Shown one piece after another: positions 15,695 to 24,538 of a stretch of 64,000 nucleotides of DNA. Position numbers and translations under genes: made by a program. The notes beneath the pieces were generated by a model. That model did not search any database. It was not told the origin of the DNA and saw only the letters and a program-made list of their open reading frames with translations. This stretch comes from AP-15 sp963774345 (GTDB taxonomy: Bacteria > Pseudomonadota > Alphaproteobacteria > ATCC43930 > CGMCC-115725), in contig CAVZFB010000049.1 in the NCBI GenBank assembly GCA_963774345.1, positions 62,001 through 126,000 of the forward strand. Direction: 5' to 3'. Every line of letters starts with the position of its first letter. The first letter of the stretch is position 1.

Positions 15695-17026
15695 ATGCCG
15701 CAGGATAACAGCCCCGAGCCGGGCAGCCGCTGGGATATTCTGACCAAGACCGGCGCTGGTACGCCGATGGGTAATCTGCTGCGCCGCTATTGGTGGCCGA
15801 TCGCCGGCGCCAGCGAGCTCGAGCGGCCCGGCACATTGCCGGTGCGGTTGATGGGTGAGGATCTCGTCCTCTACAAGGATCTCGGCGGCAAATACGGCCT
15901 CCTCGACCGCCATTGCCGGCACCGTCGCGCCGATCTCAGCTATGGCTATGTCGAGGAGTGCGGGCTGCGCTGCAATTATCACGGCTGGCTCTACGACGCC
16001 GACGGCAGCTGCCTGGCGCAGCCCTACGAGGACATCGCACACCCCGACGCGCGGCTGCGCGACGAGATCCGTATCAAGGCTTATCCGGTCGAAGAATTGG
16101 GCGGGCTCTTATGGGCCTATCTCGGCCCCAAGCCGCACCCGCTCGTACCCGATTGGGAATTCTTTTCGTGGAAGAACGGCTTCCGCCAGATCGTCAAAGC
16201 CGAGATCCCGTGCAACTGGTTCCAATGCCAGGAAAACTCGATCGACCCGGTGCATTTCGAATGGACCCATTCGAACTGGGGCGTGCGTCTCGCCGGTGAG
16301 ACCGGCCCCTATACGGCGCAGCACGTCAAGGTCGATTTCAACGAATTCGACTACGGCTTTCAATACAAACGCATCCGCACCGACACCACCGAGCATGACC
16401 GGCTGTGGACGGTGGGCCGCGTCTGCCTGTGGCCGAGCGGGTTGTTCACCGGCAACCATGTCGAGTTCCGCGTGCCGATAGATGACGAGAACACGCTCAG
16501 CGTCATGTATCATTTCAGTCGCGTGCCCCGGGAATGCGAGCCCTATATGCAGAACAGCATCCCGACCTGGCAGGGGCCGATCGCCGATCCGGAAACCGGG
16601 CGCTGGGTCACCAGCCATGTGATGAACCAGGATTTCGTGACCTGGGTCGGGCAGGGCAAGATCGCTGACCGGTCACAGGAATATCTGGCGCCCTCCGACC
16701 GCGGCATCGTGATGATCCGGCGCCGCTTCCTGAACGATATCGAGGCCGTTAAAGAGGGGCGGGACCCGAAGGCGGTAGTCCGGGACTCGGACGCCAATCG
16801 CGCGATCCGATTGCCGGTCGCTGAACGCGAGAATTTCATCGACGGCTTCGCGCGCGCCGACTTCCTGCGCGATCCGTTCTGCCGCCGCAACCTGCAGGGC
16901 TACATCTTCCAGACCGGGCAACCTGCTGAGGTGCGCGCGGCGTTTCTCGCGGCGATGGGCTTCAGCGAGGCGGAAGCAACCGCCGACCCATGGCCTTTCG
17001 ACCCGCTGGCCCCGGCCGCACGCTGA
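15695..17026 (+). CDS. Rieske [2Fe-2S] aromatic ring-hydroxylating oxygenase, alpha subunit
   Basis: The 443-residue protein has a Rieske domain near the N-terminus (CRHRRADL...CNYHGW, the C-x-H / C-x2-H pair). A catalytic domain follows, with the non-heme iron motif ENSIDPVHFEWTH supplying the bridging Asp and the two His ligands. The overall layout, including TPMGNLLRRYWWPIAGASEL at the start, is that of phthalate 4,5-dioxygenase-type or O-demethylating oxygenases (LigX-like). It needs a separate reductase, which is not adjacent. GAGGAGGGGG precedes the ATG, 10 bp after ligJ. With LigJ it suggests aromatic acid catabolism; the actual substrate is unknown. Confidence 0.88.
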   Translation: MPQDNSPEPGSRWDILTKTGAGTPMGNLLRRYWWPIAGASELERPGTLPVRLMGEDLVLYKDLGGKYGLLDRHCRHRRADLSYGYVEECGLRCNYHGWLYDADGSCLAQPYEDIAHPDARLRDEIRIKAYPVEELGGLLWAYLGPKPHPLVPDWEFFSWKNGFRQIVKAEIPCNWFQCQENSIDPVHFEWTHSNWGVRLAGETGPYTAQHVKVDFNEFDYGFQYKRIRTDTTEHDRLWTVGRVCLWPSGLFTGNHVEFRVPIDDENTLSVMYHFSRVPRECEPYMQNSIPTWQGPIADPETGRWVTSHVMNQDFVTWVGQGKIADRSQEYLAPSDRGIVMIRRRFLNDIEAVKEGRDPKAVVRDSDANRAIRLPVAERENFIDGFARADFLRDPFCRRNLQGYIFQTGQPAEVRAAFLAAMGFSEAEATADPWPFDPLAPAAR

Positions 17027-17129
17027 GCTGCTGCCATCTGTCGCTGTTTGCGATAGTTGCATACTCTACAGAGGCAAAATACGCGATGATCGCTTGCACA
17101 CGAGTGCCGAACGTCTGATATTTTGTGGC

Positions 17130-17450
17130 ATGACTCCGCAAGAGATGATCGCCTTTCGCGCCCGGATGGGCTGGGACCGCACCGAACTCGCGCGTCGGCT
17201 CGAGATCAGCGTCTCGCGGCTGGCCGATTACGAACTCGGCCATACCCGAGGCAAGAAACAACAGAAGGCGCCGATCCCCAGACTCGTCGAGCTCGCCTGC
17301 GCTTGGCTCGGCGACCATGAAGGTAAGAACCGGCCGCTGACCCCGGCTGAGCGGGGGGCATTGTGGCGCGATACGTCATACCTGTCCGCGATTGACGCCG
17401 TGGTCGACGATAGCCGGGACGCGCTGTACGACCCGCCGCGCGGGCTGTGA
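17130..17450 (+). CDS. Helix-turn-helix (Xre-like) DNA-binding protein
   Basis: The 106-residue protein's first ~60 residues form an Xre-type HTH: EMIAFRARMGWDRTELARRLEISVSRLADYELGHTRG. A ~45-residue tail with two helices follows. The stop codon overlaps the GTG start of the PIN-domain gene by 4 bp, so the two are translationally coupled. In toxin-antitoxin modules an HTH partner in this position is usually the antitoxin and autorepressor. The ATG at 17130 is preferred; a TTG at 17094 would add 12 residues that are not part of the HTH fold. Confidence 0.75.
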   Translation: MTPQEMIAFRARMGWDRTELARRLEISVSRLADYELGHTRGKKQQKAPIPRLVELACAWLGDHEGKNRPLTPAERGALWRDTSYLSAIDAVVDDSRDALYDPPRGL

Positions 17451-17884
17451 GTGTTCTTGTCGATACCAATGTGCTGCTGCGGCGGATCGAGCCGCTGCAC
17501 GACCATCATCGCCGCGCGGTGGACGCCACCGCCAGACTGGTCGAGAGCGCCGAGCCGGTTCATGTAACGCCACAAAACATTGCCGAATTCTCGGCGGTGG
17601 CCACACGGCCGGTAGCGCGGAACGGCCTCGGTCTGCCATCGGCGACGGCGGCGGTCGAAATCGAGCGGATCGAGCGGGTGTTCGCGCTACTGCCCGACGA
17701 GCCGGCAATCTATGCGGTATGGAAACGCCTCGTGATGACCCACGGGGTGATCGGCAGCCAAGTCTATGACGCTCGTCTCGTCGCGGCGATGACAGTACAC
17801 GGGGTTGGCCGCATCCTCACCTTCAACGCGGCGGATTTCAGCCGTTATCCGATTGAGATATTGGACCCGGCGGCAGTGTCGTAG
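17447..17884 (+). CDS. PIN-domain ribonuclease (VapC-like putative toxin)
   Basis: The 145-residue protein has the PIN fold acidic residues in order: Asp in VLVDTNVLL, Glu in NIAEFSAVATRP, Asp in QVYDARLVAAM and Asp in ILTFNAADF. These coordinate Mg2+/Mn2+ for RNA cleavage. The length fits VapC-like toxins. The GTG start overlaps the upstream HTH gene stop, and no VapB/AbrB-type gene is present, so the HTH protein is the likely partner. Whether it is an active toxin, and its RNA target, cannot be read from sequence. Confidence 0.82.
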   Translation: MSVLVDTNVLLRRIEPLHDHHRRAVDATARLVESAEPVHVTPQNIAEFSAVATRPVARNGLGLPSATAAVEIERIERVFALLPDEPAIYAVWKRLVMTHGVIGSQVYDARLVAAMTVHGVGRILTFNAADFSRYPIEILDPAAVS

Positions 17885-17997
17885 CCGGCGTGCCCCTACT
17901 CTCGCTTAAAACACGCGGCTGGTTGATGTAGTCTCGAACGCCCGGCTTCGCCGCCGTCAGCCGGCGCGACAAATTTACCGACAGGGAGAACAAGACC

Positions 17998-19395
17998 ATG
18001 ACAGACCTGCGCGTCATCACCACCGACGGCGGGGACGCCATTCTGGAAGAAGCGGCGGTGCAGAAATTTGCCGACAGCCTGCGCGGGCGGCTGGTACAGT
18101 CGGGCGACAGCGGCTATGACGACGCGCGCAAAGTCTGGAACGGCATGATCGACCGGCGGCCGGCGTTGATCGCGCGCTGCGCCGGACCCGCCGATGTCAT
18201 CGCTTCGGTGCGTTTTGCCCGCGACCACGGTCTGCTGGTCTCGGTCAAAGGCGGCGGTCACAACATCACCGGCAACGCCGTCTGCGAGGGCGGGCTGATG
18301 ATCGATTTGTCGCCGATGAAGAGTGTGCGCGTCGATCCGGTCGGACGCACGGCGCGCGCCGAGGCTGGGCTCACCTGGAGCGAGTACAACCGCGAGACCC
18401 AGGCCTTTGGACTGGCCAGCACCGGCGGGGTGGTCTCGACCACCGGCATTGCTGGGCTGACCTTGGGCGGCGGCCTTGGCTGGCTGATGGGCAAGCACGG
18501 GCTCAGCTGCGACAACCTGCTGTCGGCCGACATCGTCACCGCCGACGGGAAGTTACTGACGGCCAGCGCCGACCAGCATCCGGATCTGTTCTGGGGCCTG
18601 CGCGGCGGCGGCGGCAATTTTGGCGTCGTCACCTCGTTCGAGTACCAGCTTCACCCGGTCGGGCCGGTCCTTGCCGGAATGGTCATCCACCCGATGGCCG
18701 AGGCCAAAAAGGTGCTGCGCTTCTACCGCGATTTCGCCCGCGGCTGCCCCGACGAGATGCTCGCCGCCGCCGCGCTGATGACCTCGCCCGACGGCGAGCC
18801 GGTGGTTGTCATTATCGCTGCCTATATCGGGGATCTGGCGACCGGGGAGCGGCTGGTCGCCCCGCTGCGGAAATTCGGGACGCCCGTGACGGATACGATC
18901 GCCCCGACCTCCTATGTCGAGCTGAACACATTATTCGACGCGGCGGTGCCCTATGGTGGGGTACAGCGGTACTGGAAATCGAGCTTCTTGAACGAACTCG
19001 GCGACGAGCTCTTGGACATCATGATCGCGCGCGCGGCGAAGATGCGCTCGCCGATGTCGATGGTGCTGTATTTCCACATGCACGGCGCGGCGACCCGGGT
19101 CGATCGGAACGAGACCGCCTTCGGGCTGCGCCACGACCAGTGGGATTACGACGTGATCTCGCAATGGAATGATCCCGCCGAGACCGCCGGTCATATCCAG
19201 TGGACCCGGGAGTATTGGACGGCAGTCGAGCCCTTCGCGACCGGTGAAGTGTATGTCAACCACCTCGATGCCGAGGAGGCCACGCGGATCAGGGCTGCCT
19301 ACAGCGGCAACTACGATCGGCTGGTCGCCCTCAAGAACAAATACGACCCGACCAACCTGTTCCGCATGAACCAGAACATCAGGCCGACAGTGTAA
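17998..19395 (+). CDS. FAD-binding oxidoreductase, berberine-bridge (BBE-like) family
   Basis: The 465-residue protein has an N-terminal PCMH-type FAD domain with KGGGHNITGNAVCEGG, where the His is the usual covalent 8-alpha FAD attachment residue. STTGIAGLTLGGGLGWLMGKHGLSCDNLLSADIVTADG is typical of 6-hydroxy-D-nicotine oxidase and related oxidases. The C-terminal BBE segment is also present: YDRLVALKNKYDPTNLFRMNQNI. It probably oxidises an alcohol, amine or sugar with oxygen as acceptor; the substrate is unknown. GGGAGAA lies upstream of the ATG. It is convergent with the LLM enzyme gene. Confidence 0.88.
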   Translation: MTDLRVITTDGGDAILEEAAVQKFADSLRGRLVQSGDSGYDDARKVWNGMIDRRPALIARCAGPADVIASVRFARDHGLLVSVKGGGHNITGNAVCEGGLMIDLSPMKSVRVDPVGRTARAEAGLTWSEYNRETQAFGLASTGGVVSTTGIAGLTLGGGLGWLMGKHGLSCDNLLSADIVTADGKLLTASADQHPDLFWGLRGGGGNFGVVTSFEYQLHPVGPVLAGMVIHPMAEAKKVLRFYRDFARGCPDEMLAAAALMTSPDGEPVVVIIAAYIGDLATGERLVAPLRKFGTPVTDTIAPTSYVELNTLFDAAVPYGGVQRYWKSSFLNELGDELLDIMIARAAKMRSPMSMVLYFHMHGAATRVDRNETAFGLRHDQWDYDVISQWNDPAETAGHIQWTREYWTAVEPFATGEVYVNHLDAEEATRIRAAYSGNYDRLVALKNKYDPTNLFRMNQNIRPTV

Positions 19396-19449
19396 GCCCG
19401 CGCTTACGGCAGGGCGCCGAGCTTCGCCAGAAGGTCTTTCGCGCGTAGA

Positions 19450-20583
19450 TTATGCTGATGCCCGCCCCAGGGCCGGGCGCGGCTCCCTGGCCTGGAAATG
19501 CGGGATTATCTGCTCGCCGAAGAGGCGGATGGTGTTGAGCACCTCCTGGTGCTGCGCCGGCCCGATGGCGCACAGCAAAAACACTTCCTCGATGCCGAGC
19601 GCCTCGTACATTTCGAGAAAGCGGATGCAGTCCGCCGGCGTGCCGACGCAGAATTTCGTGCCTTGCTCACGCACCTGCTGGGGCGTGGGTTCCCCTGGAT
19701 ATGGTCCACCGGCGAGGCGCTGGTCACGAGCGTAGTAGCCCTGGTAATCCGGCGGCACGGTGGACGGATCGTAGTCGCGCCACACCAGGCGGGCGCGCTC
19801 GCGTTGCTGCTCGAGGTACCAACCGACAAGTTCGGTACCGCGCTCGGCTACGACCTGCGGATCCTCATGGCAGTAGCCTGCCGTCATCAGCGCGGTCCGC
19901 GCGGTGGGCCCGGCCCCGTTGCCGGAGGATGTGCGCAGCGCGTCCTGATAAAGCGCCATCAGCTGCCCGACGCGCTCCGGGCCGCCTTCGCTGCCGAACA
20001 GCCCGCCCATCCCCAGGCTGCCAGTCAGCCGCGCCGTCTCGTCACTGCCGCACGCCGACCACAGCGGCGGGTGCGGGCGTTGCACCGGCTTGGGCAGGAC
20101 CTCCCGCCGCGGGATCTGGTAGTACTCGCCGTCGTACGAGATCTCTTCTTGGGTCCAGATGCGCGGCAATACATCGGCGAATTCCTGCCACATGCCGCGC
20201 GTGTCCCGCAAATCCGACCCATACGGAGTGAGCTGGTAGGGATAGCCGGTCCGGCCCAGGCCCACATCGACCCGCCCATGGCTCAAAATATCGAGCGTGG
20301 CCATGCGCGCCGCCACGTGCAGCGGGTGATGAATCGGGGCCAGAACCACGCCGACCCCGAGGCGGATACGGCTGGTGCGCTGGCTGACCGCCGCAAGGGT
20401 TAGGTCGGGCGCGCTGTTGTGCGACCACACTGGGCGGAAGTGATGTTCCGAGAACCACACGCTGGCAAAACCCTGCTCTTCGGCATAGGGAATTTGCTCC
20501 AAGGCTTCGTGGATGCGTTGCGATTCACTGGACGGGGTCCAGGGTTTGGGAACTTGGATCTGGTAAAACAGGCCAACTCTCAT
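19450..20583 (-). CDS. LLM-class flavin-dependent oxidoreductase (luciferase-like)
   Basis: The 377-residue TIM-barrel monooxygenase of the bacterial luciferase family starts MRVGLFYQIQVPKP. Family blocks are SVWFSEHHF (active-site EHH), LGVGVVLAPIHHPLHVAARMATLDILSHGRVDVGLGRTGYP and the C-terminal FCVGTPADCIRFLEMYEALGIEEVFLLC. These enzymes use FMNH2 from a separate reductase to oxygenate a substrate. GGAGG lies upstream of the ATG at 20583. A remnant of another LLM protein lies at 12905-13281 but does not look like a recent copy of this one. Substrate unknown. Confidence 0.9.
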   Translation of the reverse strand: MRVGLFYQIQVPKPWTPSSESQRIHEALEQIPYAEEQGFASVWFSEHHFRPVWSHNSAPDLTLAAVSQRTSRIRLGVGVVLAPIHHPLHVAARMATLDILSHGRVDVGLGRTGYPYQLTPYGSDLRDTRGMWQEFADVLPRIWTQEEISYDGEYYQIPRREVLPKPVQRPHPPLWSACGSDETARLTGSLGMGGLFGSEGGPERVGQLMALYQDALRTSSGNGAGPTARTALMTAGYCHEDPQVVAERGTELVGWYLEQQRERARLVWRDYDPSTVPPDYQGYYARDQRLAGGPYPGEPTPQQVREQGTKFCVGTPADCIRFLEMYEALGIEEVFLLCAIGPAQHQEVLNTIRLFGEQIIPHFQAREPRPALGRASA

Positions 20584-20643
20584 CGGTTTTTCCTCCAATC
20601 GGCGGCCCGTAGGGCTCCGGACAACCAACGGCCACGGATTTCG

Positions 20644-21627
20644 TCATTCGATCACGTCGTTTGCGAACGCTAAAATGGAGGGCGGAACGGTAATGCCGAG
20701 CGCCTTTGCCGTCTTGAGATTGATGACCAGTGCCAATCTGGGCTGCAATTCGACCGGCAAATCGGCCGGGTTGGCCCCGTTAATGATTTTCGCCGCCAAC
20801 GCCGCGGCGCGTCGCCATAGATAAATCAGATCGAGCCCATAGCTCATCAGCCCGCCGGCCTCGGCGGATTCTCGGAATCCGGTCACCGTCGGAAGCCGCG
20901 CCGCGAGCGCCAGCGCCGCAACCTGTCGCGCGTTTGCGTTAAACAGCGCATCTTGCATCACCAATATCGCCTCGACATGGTTATCGACAAACCTTCGAAA
21001 CGCGGGTTCGATTTCCGAGAGCTGACCTATCTCGGCGGGAACAAACCTCAGCGACCGGAGGGCTGCGTCGTTTTGAACAAACCGCACCCCAGCCATGTTG
21101 GCGGGGTTGTTCACGTTGGCCAGGATTCCGATTCGCGCTCTGCCCGGAACCGTTTGAAGCAGGAGTTCGAGCTGCTTCGCCACGAGGCGGTCCACGCTCG
21201 ACAGCAATCCGGTCACATTGCCGCCGGGGTGCGCGATGCTCTGCACCAATCCGAAACCAACCGGATTAAAAATGCCCACGCCGATTATCGGAATTTCATT
21301 GGTGACTTGCTTGGCCGCCAAAGTGAGCGGTGTATCGGAGGTCAAGATTGCCCCCGGTTTGAGCCCGATCAATTCAGCCAAAAGCGCCGGTGCGCGGGTC
21401 GCGTCGCTCTCGGTAGACCGCAACGTAATCTCGTAGTCTCGGCCCCTCACATAGCCGGCCTGAAGCATCCCTTCATCAAAAGCACGGATATAACGCCGCA
21501 TTGAATCTGGCGGCCGCGCCGTTAACACTGCCAGGAGCGCGGTTTTGGAGGAGATTTCGCGAACCCCGATTGGCGGCCAAGCGTGCACGGCCCATCCGAG
21601 CAGCGCGAGGAGCTCACGCCGCCGCAC
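20644..21627 (-). CDS. ABC transporter substrate-binding protein (PF04392 family)
   Basis: The ~327-residue periplasmic binding protein of the TrpX/YtfQ-like family (PF04392) shows an N-terminal RRRELLALLGWAVHAWPP (twin-arginine-like signal, often MRRREF in homologs), RYIRAFDEGMLQAGYVRGRDYEI, SDTPLTLAAKQVTNEIPIIG, NPVGFGLVQSIAHPGGNVTGL and a late YGLDLIYLWRRAAALAAKIINGANPADLPVE. The GTG at 21627 is chosen because it gives this signal and has AAGGG upstream; an upstream ATG at 21705 would add unrelated sequence. The partner permease and ATPase genes are missing locally, so it is an orphan. Confidence 0.8.
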   Translation of the reverse strand: MRRRELLALLGWAVHAWPPIGVREISSKTALLAVLTARPPDSMRRYIRAFDEGMLQAGYVRGRDYEITLRSTESDATRAPALLAELIGLKPGAILTSDTPLTLAAKQVTNEIPIIGVGIFNPVGFGLVQSIAHPGGNVTGLLSSVDRLVAKQLELLLQTVPGRARIGILANVNNPANMAGVRFVQNDAALRSLRFVPAEIGQLSEIEPAFRRFVDNHVEAILVMQDALFNANARQVAALALAARLPTVTGFRESAEAGGLMSYGLDLIYLWRRAAALAAKIINGANPADLPVELQPRLALVINLKTAKALGITVPPSILAFANDVIE

Positions 21628-21721
21628 TGGGAACCCTTGAGCAACCAAGCCTTGCGGTCGAAACGCCGGTATTGCCGCCCGCGGCGCCAATGCCGACGAT
21701 GGCAATCCTCTTGCCCATCAT
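21614..21721 (-). pseudogene. N-terminal Rossmann remnant (NAD(P)-dependent dehydrogenase, ketopantoate reductase-like)
   Basis: A well-formed start (GAAGG then ATG ATG at 21721-21716) opens a 35-codon frame that begins MMGKRIAIVGIGAAGG, the beta-alpha-beta dinucleotide-binding motif typical at the N-terminus of ketopantoate reductase and related enzymes. It then runs out of similarity and stops at 21614, overlapping the start of the substrate-binding protein gene. It looks like a 5' stump left by a deletion or insertion. Too short for firm family assignment. Confidence 0.4.
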
Positions 21722-21904
21722 CCTTCTCCCGGCTGTTTCCCGATGATCCTAGCCTTCCAGGCTGGAGATTCATCGCACAATCGCGCCACCCCATGCATCG
21801 AAGATGGATTCCGCTGGCAGGCTCCCCAGATAAGCAACTCCAAACGTTCGTGATTTGCCAGGCGCGCCTCTAAGTGCCGCCGGATCGCAGGACGATAAAC
21901 GACG

Positions 21905-23086
21905 ATGTTCGCCTACGTGGACGAGACGGGAAATACGGGCGGCAATTTGTTCGATCCGGAGCAGCCGTGGTTCATCACGGCCGGCTTGATGACCAAGGTT
22001 AATTTCGATGTGCTTGAACGTAACTTATTCAGCGCGCAGGCTGGTAACGACGAGATCGACTTTCACGCCAATGAGGTTGGATTCGAGCAGATTGAGCAAA
22101 TTGCACCGAAATTATTAATTATAACCAAAAAACGCGACGCACGATTTTTCATCTCTCGTGTAGAAAAGCTTTACCTTGCTACGGCAAAGATAGTCGACAC
22201 TATATTTGATTCTTACGAAAACAAGGCAGTGCCCTGGCATGTTTATAACTTGAGGCATTTGAAACTGATACTGCTGTTCAAACTTGCGCGTTTTGTTCTG
22301 AATGAAGACATAGCGAAGTTGTTTTGGAACGGATTGATGCACAAGAACTCAACGACCGCTTCCGAGCTTTTCGTGGAGGCGTGCAAGGCGATGTTGGCGC
22401 GGGTCGATAATCTACCTGACCAACGGTCGAGGGAGATTGCGCGCGAGGCATTCACTTGGGCCATCGAAAACTACGATCGCATCACCGTACACTCGGCAAC
22501 GAAACTAGCGCGATATGGCCACATGCCGAATACGGTAGCGTTTACCAACCTAATCAAAGGTATCGAGCGACAATCGCAGGCTTGGGGCAAGTCGGTGAAA
22601 ATCATTAAGCATGACCGGCAGACCCAATTCGAGAGGTCTCTGGCCTTTGTGCACGAACTGTATGCGAACGCGGACCCGATGCCAATCGCATGGCCGAGCA
22701 TGGGGACATACAGCTTGCAAAAAGTAAACGGCAGTAAGTTCGTGGTGGCAACCAGATTTGAAAGTCCTGGCATCCAACTAGTTGATATCGTCTTATGGCT
22801 ATTTAGCCGTATAAATAGCGGCGCTGAGCTTCTCGAGCACAGTCATCGCTTTATGGGATACGTTCTGCGTAAAGGTTATTTTAATGATTTCAGTTTCGAC
22901 GGCGTTTATTCCAGCCTCGATAAAGAAATGCGACCGATAATGGAGGCTCCGTTCTCAGAAGAACAATTAGCTAGGGCAAAGGAGATGATCGAGCGCTCAG
23001 AACAAAGACGGGTCGCAGGCATCCACCAACCCGATATGCATCAGGTTGTGGCCGCGAGATTTTATCCGAAAGATCAGGCCGGCTGA
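21905..23086 (+). CDS. DUF3800-domain protein (predicted RNase H-like)
   Basis: The 393-residue protein opens with MFAYVDETGNTGGN, the acidic motif characteristic of DUF3800. Later come a DFHANE segment and SPGIQLVDIVLWLFSRINSG, which corresponds to the conserved C-terminal S-x-x-x-Q-x-x-D block. DUF3800 is predicted to be RNase H-like and is often found in mobile or defence regions, but its activity is not established. The gene is clearly AT-richer than its neighbours (many aat, tta and ata codons) and has no operon partner, suggesting horizontal acquisition. The open frame upstream of ATG 21905 is not protein-like. Confidence 0.8.
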   Translation: MFAYVDETGNTGGNLFDPEQPWFITAGLMTKVNFDVLERNLFSAQAGNDEIDFHANEVGFEQIEQIAPKLLIITKKRDARFFISRVEKLYLATAKIVDTIFDSYENKAVPWHVYNLRHLKLILLFKLARFVLNEDIAKLFWNGLMHKNSTTASELFVEACKAMLARVDNLPDQRSREIAREAFTWAIENYDRITVHSATKLARYGHMPNTVAFTNLIKGIERQSQAWGKSVKIIKHDRQTQFERSLAFVHELYANADPMPIAWPSMGTYSLQKVNGSKFVVATRFESPGIQLVDIVLWLFSRINSGAELLEHSHRFMGYVLRKGYFNDFSFDGVYSSLDKEMRPIMEAPFSEEQLARAKEMIERSEQRRVAGIHQPDMHQVVAARFYPKDQAG

Positions 23087-23302
23087 CGATCAGCGCCTCT
23101 CGGACGGATCATGACGTTCTAGCCAGCATCCGTCGACCCCCAACTCCAATCGGAATTGCTATAGGGGCGGAACCTTCGAATTGTTGCAAAAACATTTGGC
23201 TCAGACAGTTTTCCAGCGGTCCGAGCCGGCCGTTCCCGGTGACCGTGCGGCGCCCTAGTTCGAGGGTGCTCAAACCACCCGATTGTGTTGTCTAATCGGG
23301 GG

Positions 23303-24538
23303 ATGCGCGGGCTTCTCGGCATTGCCGTTATCCTGCTGCTCGCCTGGGGGCTGAGCGAGGACCGCGCGCGCGTGCCGTGGCGCGTCGTCGTCGTCGGCGT
23401 GCTGCTGCAATTCACCCTCGCTCTGGTGTTTCTGAGATTCCCGCCGGCCCGGGCGGCGTTTCTGTTGCTGAACCGCGCCGTCGAGGGGTTGCAGAGCGCG
23501 ACCGAGGCCGGCACCGGCTTTGTCTTCGGCTATCTGGGCGGCGGCCAATTGCCGTTTGCCGAGACCCGGCCCGGCGCCAGCTTTATCTTCGCCTTCCGCG
23601 CGCTGCCGCTGGTGCTGGTCATCAGCGCGCTCGCCACCTTGCTGTTCTACTGGGGCGTCCTGCAGCGCGTCGTGCAGGCCTTTGCCTGGGTGCTGCGGCG
23701 CGCGGTCGGGGTCGGCGGCCCGCTCGGCCTCGGCGCCGCGGTGCACATCTTTGTCGGCCATATCGAGGCGCCGCTGCTGATCCGCCCCTATCTGATGCGG
23801 CTCGCGCGCGGCGAGTTGTTTGCGCTGATGAGCTGCGGCATGGCCGGGATCGCCGGCACGGTGATGGTGCTCTACGCCGCGCTGGTCGGCTCGGTCATCC
23901 CCAACGCGCTCGGCAATATCCTGATCGCCGCGGTGATCAGCACCCCGGCCGCACTCGCGGTCGCGGCGCTGATGGTGCCGTTCCGCCCCGACCCGTCGGC
24001 TGCGGCGCAGCTTGTCATCGACGATCCGCCGGTCAGCGCGATGGACGCGATCGCCAAGGGGACGCGCGACGGCATCGTGTTCCTGCTCAACATCACCGCG
24101 ATGCTGGTCGTGACGATCGCGCTGGTCAGCCTCGTCAACGCCGCGCTCGGGCTGTTGCCGGACCTCGCCGGCGCGCCGATGACCTTGCAGCGCCTGTTCG
24201 CCTATGCCTTCCGCCCGATCATGTGGCTGATCGGCATTCCCGGCCCGGAGATCGCGACCGCGGCGGCGTTGATGGGCACCAAGACCGTGCTCAACGAGTT
24301 CATCGCCTATGTCGACCTCGCTCATCTGCCGCCCGATGCGCTGAGCGCGCGCTCGCGCCTGATCATGACCTACGCGCTGTGCGGCTTCGCCAATTTCGGC
24401 AGCCTCGGCATCCTGATCGGCGGCATGGGGGCGATGGTGCCGGAGCGGCGGGCCGAGATCGTCGCGCTCGGCCTGCGCTCGATCCTGTCCGGCACGCTCG
24501 CCACCTGCATGAGCGGCGCCGTGGTCGGGATATTATGA
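23303..24538 (+). CDS. Concentrative nucleoside transporter (CNT/NupC family)
   Basis: The 411-residue polytopic membrane protein shows CNT family features in order: the N-terminal VLLQFTLALVFLRFPP helix, GTGFVFGYLGGG, FRALPLVLVISALATLLFYWGVLQ, a central GHIEAPLLIRPYLMRLARGELFALMSCGMAGIAGTV, MGTKTVLNEFIAYVDL and TYALCGFANFGSLGILIGG. The E in IEAPLLIRPY and NEFIAY in the later helix are the substrate-contact motifs. It imports nucleosides with Na+ or H+. The ATG at 23303 is used. Its last 6 bp overlap the convergent AI-2E-type gene. Confidence 0.92.
   Translation: MRGLLGIAVILLLAWGLSEDRARVPWRVVVVGVLLQFTLALVFLRFPPARAAFLLLNRAVEGLQSATEAGTGFVFGYLGGGQLPFAETRPGASFIFAFRALPLVLVISALATLLFYWGVLQRVVQAFAWVLRRAVGVGGPLGLGAAVHIFVGHIEAPLLIRPYLMRLARGELFALMSCGMAGIAGTVMVLYAALVGSVIPNALGNILIAAVISTPAALAVAALMVPFRPDPSAAAQLVIDDPPVSAMDAIAKGTRDGIVFLLNITAMLVVTIALVSLVNAALGLLPDLAGAPMTLQRLFAYAFRPIMWLIGIPGPEIATAAALMGTKTVLNEFIAYVDLAHLPPDALSARSRLIMTYALCGFANFGSLGILIGGMGAMVPERRAEIVALGLRSILSGTLATCMSGAVVGIL

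Noticed and set aside
23270..24325. 351-codon minus-strand frame over the nucleoside transporter
   Set aside because: Arg/Asp/Gln-rich antisense frame with no hydrophobic or conserved pattern; the plus-strand CNT protein is clear.
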